Assembly: GCA_031284445.1 (NCBI GenBank)
Contig: JAISZW010000067.1
Span: 1-10,219 of the forward strand
DNA length: 10,219 bases
From: Candidatus Methanovirga basalitermitum
GTDB lineage: Archaea; Methanobacteriota; Methanobacteria; Methanobacteriales; Methanobacteriaceae
Direction of reading: 5' to 3'
Position numbers and translations under genes: made by a program. Position 1 is the stretch's first letter. The number at the start of each line of letters is the position of its first letter. Under the pieces are notes generated by a model. That model had not been told where the DNA came from and ran no database searches. It saw nothing but the letters and a program-made list of their open reading frames with translations. Shown piece by piece: positions 1 through 7,135 of the stretch.

Positions 1-848
1 GGGTGATAAATTAGCTGAAATAGATCCTTTAGTTAATTGGGAGTTTACTGCGACCAATAATCAGAGAAATCTATGATAACCACACAGAAAAAGGTGGAAG
101 ACCACAATACAGACGAAATTGTAATGTAAAAAATGTTGATTTTGCAAGCATGGTATGGTTTATCAGACCCAAGAACAGATAACAAGTAAATGACCGCATA
201 TCATATTCTTAAATTCTTAAAATTCCCCGATAAAGTCCCAGATAAAGCAACAATCTGGTCATTTAGAGAAAGACTCTCCAACAAACTTTTTAAAAAAGTT
301 TGATCAAATAAGAATAATTTAAATAAAGCAGACAGAGACAAACGCACATGGAAAGAACTTCAAAATAGATGCCCAAGGTTTATATTTATGAATTATGGGA
401 TGTTATCCACAGATGTATGCAACACATCATAAACATGCAACCCTGTTAACATTCACGAATCTAAAAATAGACTTATCTAAGGAATACAATAACTATCTCG
501 ACAAAGGATACTATGGAGTAACCTTGTAAAAGCATAATAATGCACAAATGGGATCGAACATCCATGAATACAAACAACTAACATAAGTAAAAAAGACAAG
601 AAAAGAATCATTTCTAACACGACACCAAAAGATACCATTATGCTATGTATAAAAAGAGTCCTAAAAAATGGTCATGTGCTTGTTAGAACATAAAAAGAAC
701 ACATGCTAAAAATATAGCATCAGAAATCTACTATAACCTAAAACAACTGAAAAACATCCAAAAAAGATAGTTCATAGCTACTGAGAGCTATGCAAACAGT
801 CAAAAACAAGCAAAACCAGAAAGAAAAACTTTAAAATACAAAACTTAG
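1..848 (+). pseudogene. Decayed IS5-type transposase, 5' end outside window
   Basis: This is the remains of a DDE transposase, recognisable only in pieces. The start (frame from base 2) reads GDKLAEIDPLVNWEF, like the N-terminus of IS5-type transposases. The match moves to another frame at 69-110 (IYDNHTEKGGRPQY) and to the third at 112-303, with internal stops (including WYGLSDP and KFPDKVPDKATIWSFRERL). At 467-529 the frame reads IDLSKEYNNYLDKGYYGV, the DKGY block that carries a catalytic Asp. At 649-693 it reads IKRVLKNGHVLVRT. At 699-770 it ends NIASEIYYNLKQLKNIQKR and a stop; codons continue in that frame to TAG at 846-848, so the original end is uncertain. The many frameshifts and stops mean it cannot make transposase. 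The family assignment is from remembered motifs. The true left end is outside the window, and I could not identify terminal inverted repeats. Confidence 0.8.
773..792. repeat. Small inverted repeat near the transposase 3' end
   Basis: CATAGCT (773-779) and AGCTATG (786-792) form a perfect 7-bp inverted repeat with a 6-base loop. It lies just after the first stop of the decayed transposase. It may be incidental, or the remains of a hairpin at the 3' end of the element. Confidence 0.35.
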
Positions 849-1273
849 TAATAAATAGCTTATGAAGATTGATAAAAAGTTAATAAAAAAATAGAAAAAA
901 TTAAGTTAACAGAAATCTTCAATATAGTTTTTGTTAATTTTTCATGAAAAACATGAGTCATTTCCTCAAGTTGATGTTATTGGGTTTAGGTCATGTTTAT
1001 CCATAAATAAACACCTCAATTATTTATGTATATATTTATGGACACAAGTGCAATATAAAACTTAAGTAAATTACAGAATCAACATCGAAAATCATCTATC
1101 TTTCGATATAGATTTTAATATTATTTTATTTGTAAGTAATACTTATATGCTGTAAATATCAATTTTATGTAATAATCTTCAAAAAAATATAATCAAATTT
1201 TGATCATTTGAATTTAAATAAAAAGATGATAACTGTAAATCTGATAAATTTACAAAATAGAACTTGTGATAAA
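849..1273. other. Non-coding stretch between IS remnant and OB-fold gene
   Basis: I see no gene here. It has several self-complementary sequences: an 8-bp inverted repeat around TGAAGATT and AATCTTCA (about 864-922); a perfect 14-bp palindrome TTTTTCATGAAAAA (938-951); and a 10-bp inverted repeat TCCATAAATA / TATTTATGGA (1000-1009 and 1033-1042). The second arm region also offers an alternative pairing, CATAAATAA with TTATTTATG (1002-1010 and 1020-1028). The DNA is very A+T-rich, so some of these could arise by chance. They could also be the frayed right end of the decayed insertion sequence or a protein-binding region. The downstream part probably contains the promoter of the next gene. Confidence 0.6.
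1141..1149 (+). promoter_or_regulatory. Candidate TATA box for the OB-fold gene
   Basis: ACTTATATG resembles an archaeal TATA box. It would place the transcript start near 1170, giving a leader of about 100 bases. A second candidate, AAATATAAT at 1185-1193, would give a leader of about 60 bases. In DNA this rich in A and T, neither can be chosen by eye. Confidence 0.3.
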
Positions 1274-1672
1274 ATGGAAATAACCGATGAGAAGATATTT
1301 AAAGTTGCATTATTTACTGCTCTTATTGGAATTATTGGAATGATAATATTTGCAGGTAGTATTGAATCAAAAGAAGTTAAGATAAAAGAAATCAGTAAAT
1401 CTATGATTGGCGAGAAAATAGCTATTAATGGTATTATAGAGTCTATAAAACAGATATCTTCAGGAAAAAGCTATTTTTTATCTGTTAATGATGGAACTGG
1501 AAAAATTAATGCTATTATATTTGAATCTAGACTTTTAGAATTTCAAAATAGTGGAATAGACATTAATAAGTATGTTGGAGAGAAAGTTAAGGTTTTTGGT
1601 ACTGTAACAGAGTATAATTCAGCAATGGAATTAATTTTAGATAGTTCAAATTCCATAAAAATAGTAGTATAG
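1274..1672 (+). CDS. Small membrane-anchored OB-fold (tRNA_anti-like) protein
   Basis: A 132-residue protein. Residues about 10-29 (VALFTALIGIIGMIIFAGSI) form a hydrophobic segment suited to a membrane anchor. The following domain (about 36-130) has the features of an OB-fold: a GEKIAINGIIESI strand, a FLSVNDGTGKINAIIF core resembling nucleic-acid-binding tRNA_anti-like domains, and a VGEKVKVFGTVTEY strand. The likely topology is one N-terminal anchor with the OB domain in a soluble compartment; which side of the membrane cannot be told. I chose ATG at 1274 over a longer reading from TTG 1208 because GTGA sits four bases before it, the spacing seen at the other genes here, and because the extra 22 residues have no family character. 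The function is unknown; nucleic-acid binding is inferred only from the fold. It is followed 114 bp later by glmM on the same strand. Confidence 0.8.
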   Translation: MEITDEKIFKVALFTALIGIIGMIIFAGSIESKEVKIKEISKSMIGEKIAINGIIESIKQISSGKSYFLSVNDGTGKINAIIFESRLLEFQNSGIDINKYVGEKVKVFGTVTEYNSAMELILDSSNSIKIVV

Positions 1673-1674
1673 AA

Positions 1675-1685
1675 GTATATAAAAT
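1675..1685 (+). promoter_or_regulatory. Probable TATA box upstream of glmM paralog 1
   Basis: GTATATAAAAT starts three bases after the stop codon of the OB-fold gene and is a close match to the archaeal TATA consensus. Transcription would begin near 1705-1710, leaving a leader of roughly 80 bases before ATG 1787. This suggests glmM has its own promoter even if it is also read from upstream. Confidence 0.45.
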
Positions 1686-1786
1686 ATGATTAATAGATAT
1701 ATTAATATTAGAAAAAGTTGAGTCAATAGAAATTTTAAAGTATTGTTACAATTGATGAATAGTATTATCTATCTAATGGTGAAATA

Positions 1787-3145
1787 ATGAGTGAAAGAAG
1801 ATTATTTGGGACTTTTGGTGTTAGGAGAGTGGCTAATGAAGTTTTAACTCCTGAATTTGCATCTTTGTTAGCTGTAAGTTATGGATCATTGGTTGGTGGA
1901 ACAATAGCTGTTGGTGGAGATACACGAACATCCACACCCATGATAAAACATGCAATAATAGCTGGACTATTATCTTCGGGTTGTGAAGTAGTTGATCTTG
2001 GAATTTTACCAACACCAACTGTTCAATATGCAGTTCGTAACTACTATGATGGTGGAATAATTATAACAGCCTCTCATAACCCTCCAAAATATAATGGAAT
2101 CAAGTTTGTCGATGAACTCGGAATAGGAATTGATAGAGAGATGGATTTAGCTGTTGAAGAATTATATTTCAATGAAAATCCTAAGAGGGTAACTTGGGAC
2201 AATATCAAGTTATTATATCAAGAAGATAAAATCATAGATGAATACATAAATGAGGTTATGAAAAGAGTAGACCTTGATGCAATTAAAGAAGCTAAATTAA
2301 AAGTAATCATAGATTGTGGATCAGGTGCAGGTTGTTTTACAGCACCTTATTTATTTGAAAAGCTTGGATGCGAAGTAATAAGCTTAAATGCTCAACCAGA
2401 TGGATCTTTTCCAGGGAGAAATCCAGAACCAATTGAAGCAAATCTTCAAGATTTAATAACAATGGTTAAAGAACTTGGTGCAGATGTTGGAATAGCTCAT
2501 GATGGTGATGCAGATAGAACTATCTTTATAGATGAAGAAGGACATTTCATACCAGGAGATAAGACTTTTGCTTTAGTTGAAAAACAGATGTTGAAAGATG
2601 ACAATGGTGGTTTAATTGTAACAACTGTAGCGACATCTACGGCAATTTATGATATAGCCAAAGAATATAATGGTAAAGTAATAGCTACAGCTGTTGGTGA
2701 TCTTTTGGTGGCAAGGAAACTTCATGATGAAAATGGTCTATTTGGTGGAGAGGAAAATGGAGGATTAATCTTTCCAGACTTTGTATATGGAAGAGATGCA
2801 GCACTTTCAGCATCTAAAGTTTTAGAGATAATGGCTAAAGAAAAAAAATCACTTTCTAAATTAATTGAAGAACTTCCAAATTATTTCAATGAAAAAATGA
2901 AGATTGAGTGTCCAGATGATATGAAAGAAAAAGTTATAAAGAAAATATCTGAGGAAGTTTCTACATTAGGATTTAGAGTAGATACTACAGATGGTGTTAA
3001 GATTTTTAAAGAAGAAGGATGGGTTATTATAAGACCATCTGGAACAGAACCAATTTTCAGATGTTTTGCCGAGTCAAAATCGAAAGAATCTGCTGAAAAA
3101 ATGGTTAAATGGGGAATTTCTTTAATTGAAAAATGTAATGGATAG
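1787..3145 (+). CDS. glmM: Phosphohexomutase, GlmM-like (paralog 1)
   Basis: A 452-residue alpha-D-phosphohexomutase. It moves phosphate between C6 and C1 of a hexose phosphate, most likely glucosamine-6-phosphate to glucosamine-1-phosphate in UDP-GlcNAc synthesis, in the cytoplasm. All four active-site elements are present: the phosphoserine loop TASHNP (94-99, Ser96), the Mg-binding DGDADR (239-244), the sugar loop GGEENGG (320-326) and the phosphate-binding RPSGTEP (416-422). Length is normal for the family. The N-terminus LFGTFGVRR is the archaeal variant of the usual FGTSGIR. ATG 1787 follows GGTGA with four-base spacing. A second full-length mutase lies at 7136-8503 on the other strand. 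The sugar loop differs between the two (GGEENGG here, GGEPSG there), so this copy may instead be a phosphomannomutase/phosphoglucomutase. The family is certain; the exact substrate is not. Confidence 0.88.
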   Translation: MSERRLFGTFGVRRVANEVLTPEFASLLAVSYGSLVGGTIAVGGDTRTSTPMIKHAIIAGLLSSGCEVVDLGILPTPTVQYAVRNYYDGGIIITASHNPPKYNGIKFVDELGIGIDREMDLAVEELYFNENPKRVTWDNIKLLYQEDKIIDEYINEVMKRVDLDAIKEAKLKVIIDCGSGAGCFTAPYLFEKLGCEVISLNAQPDGSFPGRNPEPIEANLQDLITMVKELGADVGIAHDGDADRTIFIDEEGHFIPGDKTFALVEKQMLKDDNGGLIVTTVATSTAIYDIAKEYNGKVIATAVGDLLVARKLHDENGLFGGEENGGLIFPDFVYGRDAALSASKVLEIMAKEKKSLSKLIEELPNYFNEKMKIECPDDMKEKVIKKISEEVSTLGFRVDTTDGVKIFKEEGWVIIRPSGTEPIFRCFAESKSKESAEKMVKWGISLIEKCNG

Positions 3146-3156
3146 TTCATGTAGAT

Positions 3157-3166
3157 TGTATATAAG
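3157..3166 (+). promoter_or_regulatory. Candidate TATA box for the gamma-CA-like gene
   Basis: TGTATATAAG lies 11 bases after the glmM stop codon and 55 bases before the next start. A start site about 25 bases downstream would fall near 3190, at the 12-bp palindrome noted separately. Confidence 0.4.
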
Positions 3167-3180
3167 AAATAGGGTTAAAC

Positions 3181-3192
3181 GATTATATAATC
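3181..3192. repeat. 12-bp perfect palindrome GATTATATAATC
   Basis: GATTATATAATC is its own reverse complement. It lies between the candidate TATA box (3157-3166) and the ribosome-binding site (3212-3217), close to the expected transcript start. It could be an operator, or itself a TATA-like element; an A+T-rich chance match is also possible. Confidence 0.35.
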
Positions 3193-3221
3193 AATAAATT
3201 AATTTATGAATAGGTGAAATA

Positions 3222-3695
3222 ATGAAGATTAGTGATTCTGCTAAGATATTTCCTGGTGTGCATGTGATTGGGGATGTTAAAATTAGTGAAAATGTGTCAG
3301 TATGGTACAATGCAGTTATAAGAGGAGATTGTGGAGATATTAAAATAGGCAAAAATTCAAATGTTCAAGATAACTGTGTTCTACATTCAACAGAAGGATT
3401 TTCTGTAGATGTTCATGATAATGTTTCAATTGGACATGGTGCAATACTACATGGTTGTGAAATCCAAGACAATGTGATTGTAGGAATGAATGCAACTATT
3501 TTGAATGGATCTAAAATCAATGAAGATTCTATTGTTGGTGCAGGAGCATTAGTAACAGAACATAAAGAGTTTCCAGAAAAAAGTTTAATTTTAGGTTCTC
3601 CAGCTAAAGTGGTAAGAGAATTAAGTCATGAAGAGATAGAAATAATTACAGAAAATGCTAACACTTATGTAGAATTAGCAAAAAGATATAAGTAG
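3222..3695 (+). CDS. Gamma-class carbonic anhydrase-like hexapeptide protein
   Basis: A 157-residue left-handed beta-helix protein of the gamma-carbonic anhydrase family, which forms trimers with metal sites between subunits and hydrates CO2 to bicarbonate. The three expected zinc/iron ligands are visible: His55 (VLHS), His72 (IGHG) and His77 (LHG). The RGD (34-36) and QD (49-50) residues near the active site are also present. Hexapeptide-like turns run from about residue 10 to 128, followed by a C-terminal helix. No acidic loop of the kind found in Methanosarcina Cam is visible, so it is closer to the shorter CamH/YrdA type, for which activity varies. There is no signal peptide, so it is probably cytoplasmic. 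The start is firm: AGGTGA lies four bases before ATG 3222. It probably has its own promoter. In a methanogen it could supply CO2/bicarbonate, but the neighbours do not say so. Confidence 0.85.
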   Translation: MKISDSAKIFPGVHVIGDVKISENVSVWYNAVIRGDCGDIKIGKNSNVQDNCVLHSTEGFSVDVHDNVSIGHGAILHGCEIQDNVIVGMNATILNGSKINEDSIVGAGALVTEHKEFPEKSLILGSPAKVVRELSHEEIEIITENANTYVELAKRYK

Positions 3696-3771
3696 ATCTA
3701 TTATTATCTAGATTGAATCTATTGTAAAATCATTGCATTTATAGTACTAAACAAAACCTTTAAAAATCATC

Positions 3772-3776
3772 TTTTT
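3772..3776 (+). terminator. T-run, possible terminator after the gamma-CA-like gene
   Basis: A run of five T on the coding strand 77 bases beyond the stop codon could act as an archaeal T-rich termination signal. A weak hairpin (TAGAT 3693-3697 with ATCTA 3706-3710) lies immediately after the stop. Neither is strong. Confidence 0.25.
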
Positions 3777-3905
3777 AATAATTATTACTAAATTTGTATA
3801 TAAATTGTTTAAAATTAATATTTTAATTGTTATTTAATTTATAATAATTATTTTAATAATTAAAGATGGTAAAAGTAATTATTTTATTAAAAAGTCATAT
3901 TTTTA

Positions 3906-3914
3906 CTTATAAAT
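3906..3914 (+). promoter_or_regulatory. Candidate TATA box for hisC
   Basis: CTTATAAAT lies about 60 bases before the hisC start and would give a leader of roughly 35 bases. An alternative, GTATATAAA (about 3796-3804), would give a much longer leader. The region is too A+T-rich to decide. Confidence 0.3.
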
Positions 3915-3971
3915 TTTTAATGAACATTTTTAAATTATGTCTATTACTATAATTATAAAGTATGGGATCTT

Positions 3972-5078
3972 ATGGAAATCAGAGAGATAGTTAAAGAGTT
4001 AGATAGCTATGTTCCTGGAATATCACAAGAAGAAATAGCTAAAGAATTTAATTTGGATAAAAACGAAATTATTAAGTTAGGTTCAAATGAAAGTCCTTGG
4101 GGTTCTTCAAAAAAAGCAATTGATGCTATCTGGAAAAATCTTAATCAACTAAACAGATATCCTGAAACCAATTTAGAAGATCTTAAAGAATTAATAGCTG
4201 ATTACTCTAACACTAAAACAGAAAATGTGATTGTTGGTGGTGATGGAGCAGATGAAATTATAGATATTTTAGCAAAAACTTTCATTGAAGATGGAGATGA
4301 ATTTATTGTTTCAATACCAACTTACACTTACTATGAATTTGGCTTAAAACCTTACGGTGCAGTTCCAGTATATGGTAGGTGGGATTTATCCAACAATAGT
4401 TTAGATGTTTCTTCTGTTTTAGAGGCTATTTCAGATAAAACAAAAATGATATTTCTTTGTTCCCCCAACAATCCTACTGGAGGAGTAATTCCTAAAGAAA
4501 ATATTGAGAGGATTTTAAAAGAAACAGATGCTCTGGTTGTTGTTGATGAAGCCTATGTTGAATATTCTGATGAGGATAATGTTGATTTGATAGGTAAATA
4601 TTCTAATATCTGCATTTTAAGAACCATGTCTAAGGCTTTAGGGCTTGCTGGATTAAGGATAGGTTATGGTTTATCAAACCCAACAGCCATAGAGTTTATG
4701 CATAGGGTTAAACCAATTTTTTCTCTAACAAGACCATCATATATGGGTGCATTAGAGACTTTTAAGGATAATGAGTTTATAGAAGAATCTATTAGAAAAG
4801 GAATTGAAAGTAGAGATTATCTTTACGGTGAAATTTTAAAAATTCCAGTTTTGCATGTTTTTAAATCTAAATCAAATTTTATCCTAATCAATATTGAAAA
4901 ATCAGGATTAACAGCAACAGAATTATCAAGAAAACTCTTAAAAAAAGGAGTCATTGTTCGTGATTGTAGTTCTTTTCAGGGTTTAGATGAATATTGGATT
5001 AGAGTTAGTATTGGAACATTGAACGATGATAAAAGATTTATAAACATTTTAAAAGATGTTTTACTTATTGAAATTTAA
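3972..5078 (+). CDS. hisC: Histidinol-phosphate aminotransferase
   Basis: A 368-residue PLP-dependent aminotransferase of fold type I, the HisC family. It converts imidazole-acetol phosphate and glutamate to L-histidinol phosphate and 2-oxoglutarate in histidine biosynthesis, in the cytoplasm. The PLP lysine is Lys221 in TMSKALGLAGLRIGYG, the cofactor aspartate is Asp192 in VVDEAYVEY, NPTG (167-170) holds the PLP-binding Asn, and the substrate-carboxylate arginine is Arg344 in WIRVSIGT. SNESPWG (38-44) and RYP (62-64) are typical of HisC. Length is normal. ATG 3972 is preceded by GGGA at the usual four-base spacing, a weaker match than at neighbouring genes. No other his gene is in the window, as is common where histidine genes are scattered. 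HisC-like enzymes can also act on aromatic amino acids, which cannot be excluded. It is 43 bp upstream of the radical-SAM gene and may be cotranscribed with it. Confidence 0.92.
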   Translation: MEIREIVKELDSYVPGISQEEIAKEFNLDKNEIIKLGSNESPWGSSKKAIDAIWKNLNQLNRYPETNLEDLKELIADYSNTKTENVIVGGDGADEIIDILAKTFIEDGDEFIVSIPTYTYYEFGLKPYGAVPVYGRWDLSNNSLDVSSVLEAISDKTKMIFLCSPNNPTGGVIPKENIERILKETDALVVVDEAYVEYSDEDNVDLIGKYSNICILRTMSKALGLAGLRIGYGLSNPTAIEFMHRVKPIFSLTRPSYMGALETFKDNEFIEESIRKGIESRDYLYGEILKIPVLHVFKSKSNFILINIEKSGLTATELSRKLLKKGVIVRDCSSFQGLDEYWIRVSIGTLNDDKRFINILKDVLLIEI

Positions 5079-5121
5079 TAAAATTCTCTGGCTTCTTAGG
5101 TTTAAGATCATATAGAATCAT

Positions 5122-5829
5122 ATGAAACTTGCAACAACAACCATTTCATCAATAGAATTTCATGGAAAAATATCTCTTGTAATTTTCATGGCAGAATGCC
5201 CATTAAAATGTCCATTTTGTCATAATGGAGAGATGATTAAGACAGGAGAAGAGGTATCATTATCTGAAGTATTTAAAATCATTGATAATGACTTAGATTA
5301 TATTGATGCTATTGTTATCTCAGGAGGAGAACCTTTATCTCAATTAAAGGATTTAAAAGAGATATTACTTTATTCAAAGTCTCTTTTATTAGAAACAAAG
5401 CTCGATACAAGTGGAGTTTATCCAGATAGATTAAAAGAAATTATAAATTTAGTTGATTATATAGCTATTGATGTTAAAGCACCTTTTAATAAGTACAAGA
5501 AATTGGCTGGTGTAGATATTAGTGAAGATCTAGGAAAATCCATTGAAATAGCTAACAACTCTAAAAATACTTATGTTGAATGTAGAACTACATACATTCC
5601 ATCACTACTTTCATGCAAAGATATTAAAGAAATTGCTATTAACATTAATTGTGATGAGTATACAATACAGCAATTTAGAAATCAGAATGTTGCTGATAAA
5701 ACACTCCAAGGTTTAGAAAATCCTAATCCTAATGAACTTAAACAAATAGCAAAAGAAGTTAAAAAATATTTTAAAGTAGTGAAAGTAAAAACCTCTGAAT
5801 TTGGATGTGAAGTTGTAGATAGTGTATAA
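5122..5829 (+). CDS. nrdG: Radical-SAM activating enzyme for anaerobic ribonucleotide reductase
   Basis: A 235-residue radical-SAM protein of the NrdG2 type (anaerobic ribonucleoside-triphosphate reductase activating protein). It would bind a 4Fe-4S cluster and S-adenosylmethionine and install the glycyl radical on NrdD, allowing deoxynucleotide synthesis without oxygen. The cluster motif is CPLKCPFC (Cys26, Cys30, Cys33), followed by HNGEM. The SAM-binding GGE is at 68-70 (ISGGEPL). LDTSGVYP (94-101) and IAIDVKAP (114-121) are conserved strands of the barrel. The N-terminus IEFHGKISLVIFMAECPLKCPFC fits the family, so ATG 5122 is kept although no clear GGTGA precedes it. The nearest upstream bases (AGAATCAT) pair poorly with 16S rRNA, so translation may depend on coupling to hisC. 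No nrdD is nearby. Another glycyl-radical partner is possible. Confidence 0.83.
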   Translation: MKLATTTISSIEFHGKISLVIFMAECPLKCPFCHNGEMIKTGEEVSLSEVFKIIDNDLDYIDAIVISGGEPLSQLKDLKEILLYSKSLLLETKLDTSGVYPDRLKEIINLVDYIAIDVKAPFNKYKKLAGVDISEDLGKSIEIANNSKNTYVECRTTYIPSLLSCKDIKEIAININCDEYTIQQFRNQNVADKTLQGLENPNPNELKQIAKEVKKYFKVVKVKTSEFGCEVVDSV

Positions 5830-5837
5830 CTCCTTTC

Positions 5838-5851
5838 TTATAATTTTTTCT
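5838..5851 (+). terminator. T-rich convergent junction
   Basis: Only 22 bp separate the nrdG stop (5827-5829) from the end of glmU on the opposite strand. The forward strand here is T-rich (ATAATTTTTTCT), a plausible archaeal terminator for the hisC-nrdG transcript. The reverse transcript has no comparable T run in the gap, so it may end inside the 3' part of nrdG, where the forward strand is A-rich (about 5750-5795). Confidence 0.4.
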
Positions 5852-7129
5852 TTACTTTCTCAGATTATCAACTGTGTGCTGTTGTTTTAATAAAACTATT
5901 TTATTTGATTCAACATCCTTTTGAAGTAAGATTCCTGGACCTATAAAAGAGTTAAAGCCAACTGTAACTCCTGGTGAGAAGCTTGTATTAATCCCTGTCT
6001 TTACATTATCTCCAATAACTGAACCAAGTTTTCTTCTCCCAGTATTTGTCTTTTGACCTTTAACATTCATTAATACAGGCTTATCATCAAAACGTAGATT
6101 AGCAACATTTGTTCCAGCACCTATATTACAATATGATCCAATCATAGAATCACCAATATAACTAAGATGATTAATATTGGTATGTTCCATAATAATCGAA
6201 TTTTTGATTTCAACAGCATTTCCAACATTTACATAGTCACCAAAATAGCTATTACCTCTTATAAAAGAATTAGGTCCAATATCACAATTTTTCCCCACAT
6301 AAACAGAACCTTCTATGTAAACACCTGAACGAAGAATGCTTCCTTCATCTAAGAAAACCTTACCATGTATAGTTACTCCATCTTCAATTTTTCCCTTAAT
6401 ATCTTCTTTAATTTGCTTTATAACAATCTCATTGATTTCTAACAAGTCCCAAGGCATTCCAACATCAATCCATTTTTTATTTGTTATGAAACCTTTGATA
6501 TTTTTATTATCTCTAATTTGCAAGATTAAAGAATCAGTAATTTCAAACTCTCCTCGCGGGGAAACCTCTGTTATAGCTATTTTATCAAATATATTCTTGT
6601 TAAAAATATAAATACCAGCATTGATTAAATTGCTTGGAGCATCCTCTTTTTTTGGTTTTTCTATTATGTTTTTTACTAAGATACCTTGCATCTCTACAAC
6701 ACCATAATGACTTGGATCTTCTACTTCAGTTAATACCATTAAAGTGTCAAATTGAGAGCTTTCATAATCAGCAATGATCTCTGATATTAGTTCCTTATCG
6801 AGTATAATATCCCCATTTAAAACAATTAAATTATCATCTTTAATAAAATTTTTACTGTAGCTAATGGCATCAGCTGTTCCAGCTGGTTCTTCCTGTGTTT
6901 TATAACTAATGTTCACCCCAAAGGCTTTTCCATCTTTAAAATAATCTTTAACTAATTTTTCTTTGTATTTTACTATTAAAAGGATCTCTGTAATCCCACT
7001 ATCCCGCAATGCTTCTATATTATATTGAATAATTGGTTTTCCAGCGACGGGAAGCATTGTCTTTGGTTTGGTTAAAGTCAATGGTCTCATTCTCCTTCCT
7101 TCACCTGCGCTTAATATAACAGCTTTCAA
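5852..7129 (-). CDS. glmU: Bifunctional GlcNAc-1-P uridylyltransferase / GlcN-1-P acetyltransferase (GlmU-like)
   Basis: A 425-residue archaeal GlmU-type enzyme with two domains. The N-terminal nucleotidyltransferase (1-230) has the signature LSAGEGRRMRPLT (6-18), the lysine pair in KPK (21-23), the QEEPAGTADAI uracil-binding loop (79-89), the metal-binding NGD (105-107), and GEFEITD (193-199). The C-terminal left-handed beta-helix (250-405) carries HLSYIGDS with His321, the counterpart of the acetyl-transfer histidine of bacterial GlmU, and NIGAGTN (336-341). It should acetylate glucosamine-1-phosphate and transfer UMP to make UDP-GlcNAc in the cytoplasm; related archaeal enzymes can also use dTTP or glucose-1-phosphate. 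The start codon is TTG (7129-7127): MKAVILSAGEG is the standard N-terminus and no ATG lies between the upstream stop and this point. It starts six bases after glmM paralog 2 ends, and the ribosome-binding site lies inside that gene. Confidence 0.88.
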   Translation of the reverse strand: MKAVILSAGEGRRMRPLTLTKPKTMLPVAGKPIIQYNIEALRDSGITEILLIVKYKEKLVKDYFKDGKAFGVNISYKTQEEPAGTADAISYSKNFIKDDNLIVLNGDIILDKELISEIIADYESSQFDTLMVLTEVEDPSHYGVVEMQGILVKNIIEKPKKEDAPSNLINAGIYIFNKNIFDKIAITEVSPRGEFEITDSLILQIRDNKNIKGFITNKKWIDVGMPWDLLEINEIVIKQIKEDIKGKIEDGVTIHGKVFLDEGSILRSGVYIEGSVYVGKNCDIGPNSFIRGNSYFGDYVNVGNAVEIKNSIIMEHTNINHLSYIGDSMIGSYCNIGAGTNVANLRFDDKPVLMNVKGQKTNTGRRKLGSVIGDNVKTGINTSFSPGVTVGFNSFIGPGILLQKDVESNKIVLLKQQHTVDNLRK

Positions 7130-7135
7130 CTGAAT

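Larger units (their letters stand above)
3696..3971. other. Extremely A+T-rich intergenic region upstream of hisC
   Basis: No gene is visible in these 276 bases. From 3781 to 3960 I count 17 G or C in 180 bases. It contains an 11-bp direct repeat, TAATTATTTTA, starting at 3845 and at 3876, 31 bases apart. An inverted pair, AATTATT/AATAATT (3846-3852 and 3855-3861), overlaps the first copy. TATA-like sequences occur at 3796-3804 and 3906-3914. It probably holds the hisC promoter and perhaps a binding site for an archaeal histone or regulator. Confidence 0.55.

Noticed and set aside
1..1200. CRISPR array or satellite repeat in the left non-coding part
   Set aside because: There are no regularly spaced direct repeats. 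The repeats seen are single inverted pairs.
1208..1273. Longer N-terminus for the OB-fold protein from TTG 1208
   Set aside because: ATG 1274 has the GTGA site at the spacing used by neighbouring genes and begins directly before the membrane segment. The extra residues have no supporting signal.
2881..3150. Reverse-strand frame opposite the 3' end of glmM paralog 1
   Set aside because: It lies entirely antisense to a clear enzyme gene, has no ribosome-binding site and resembles no family. Similar frames opposite glmU, glmM paralog 2 and apgM were dismissed for the same reason.
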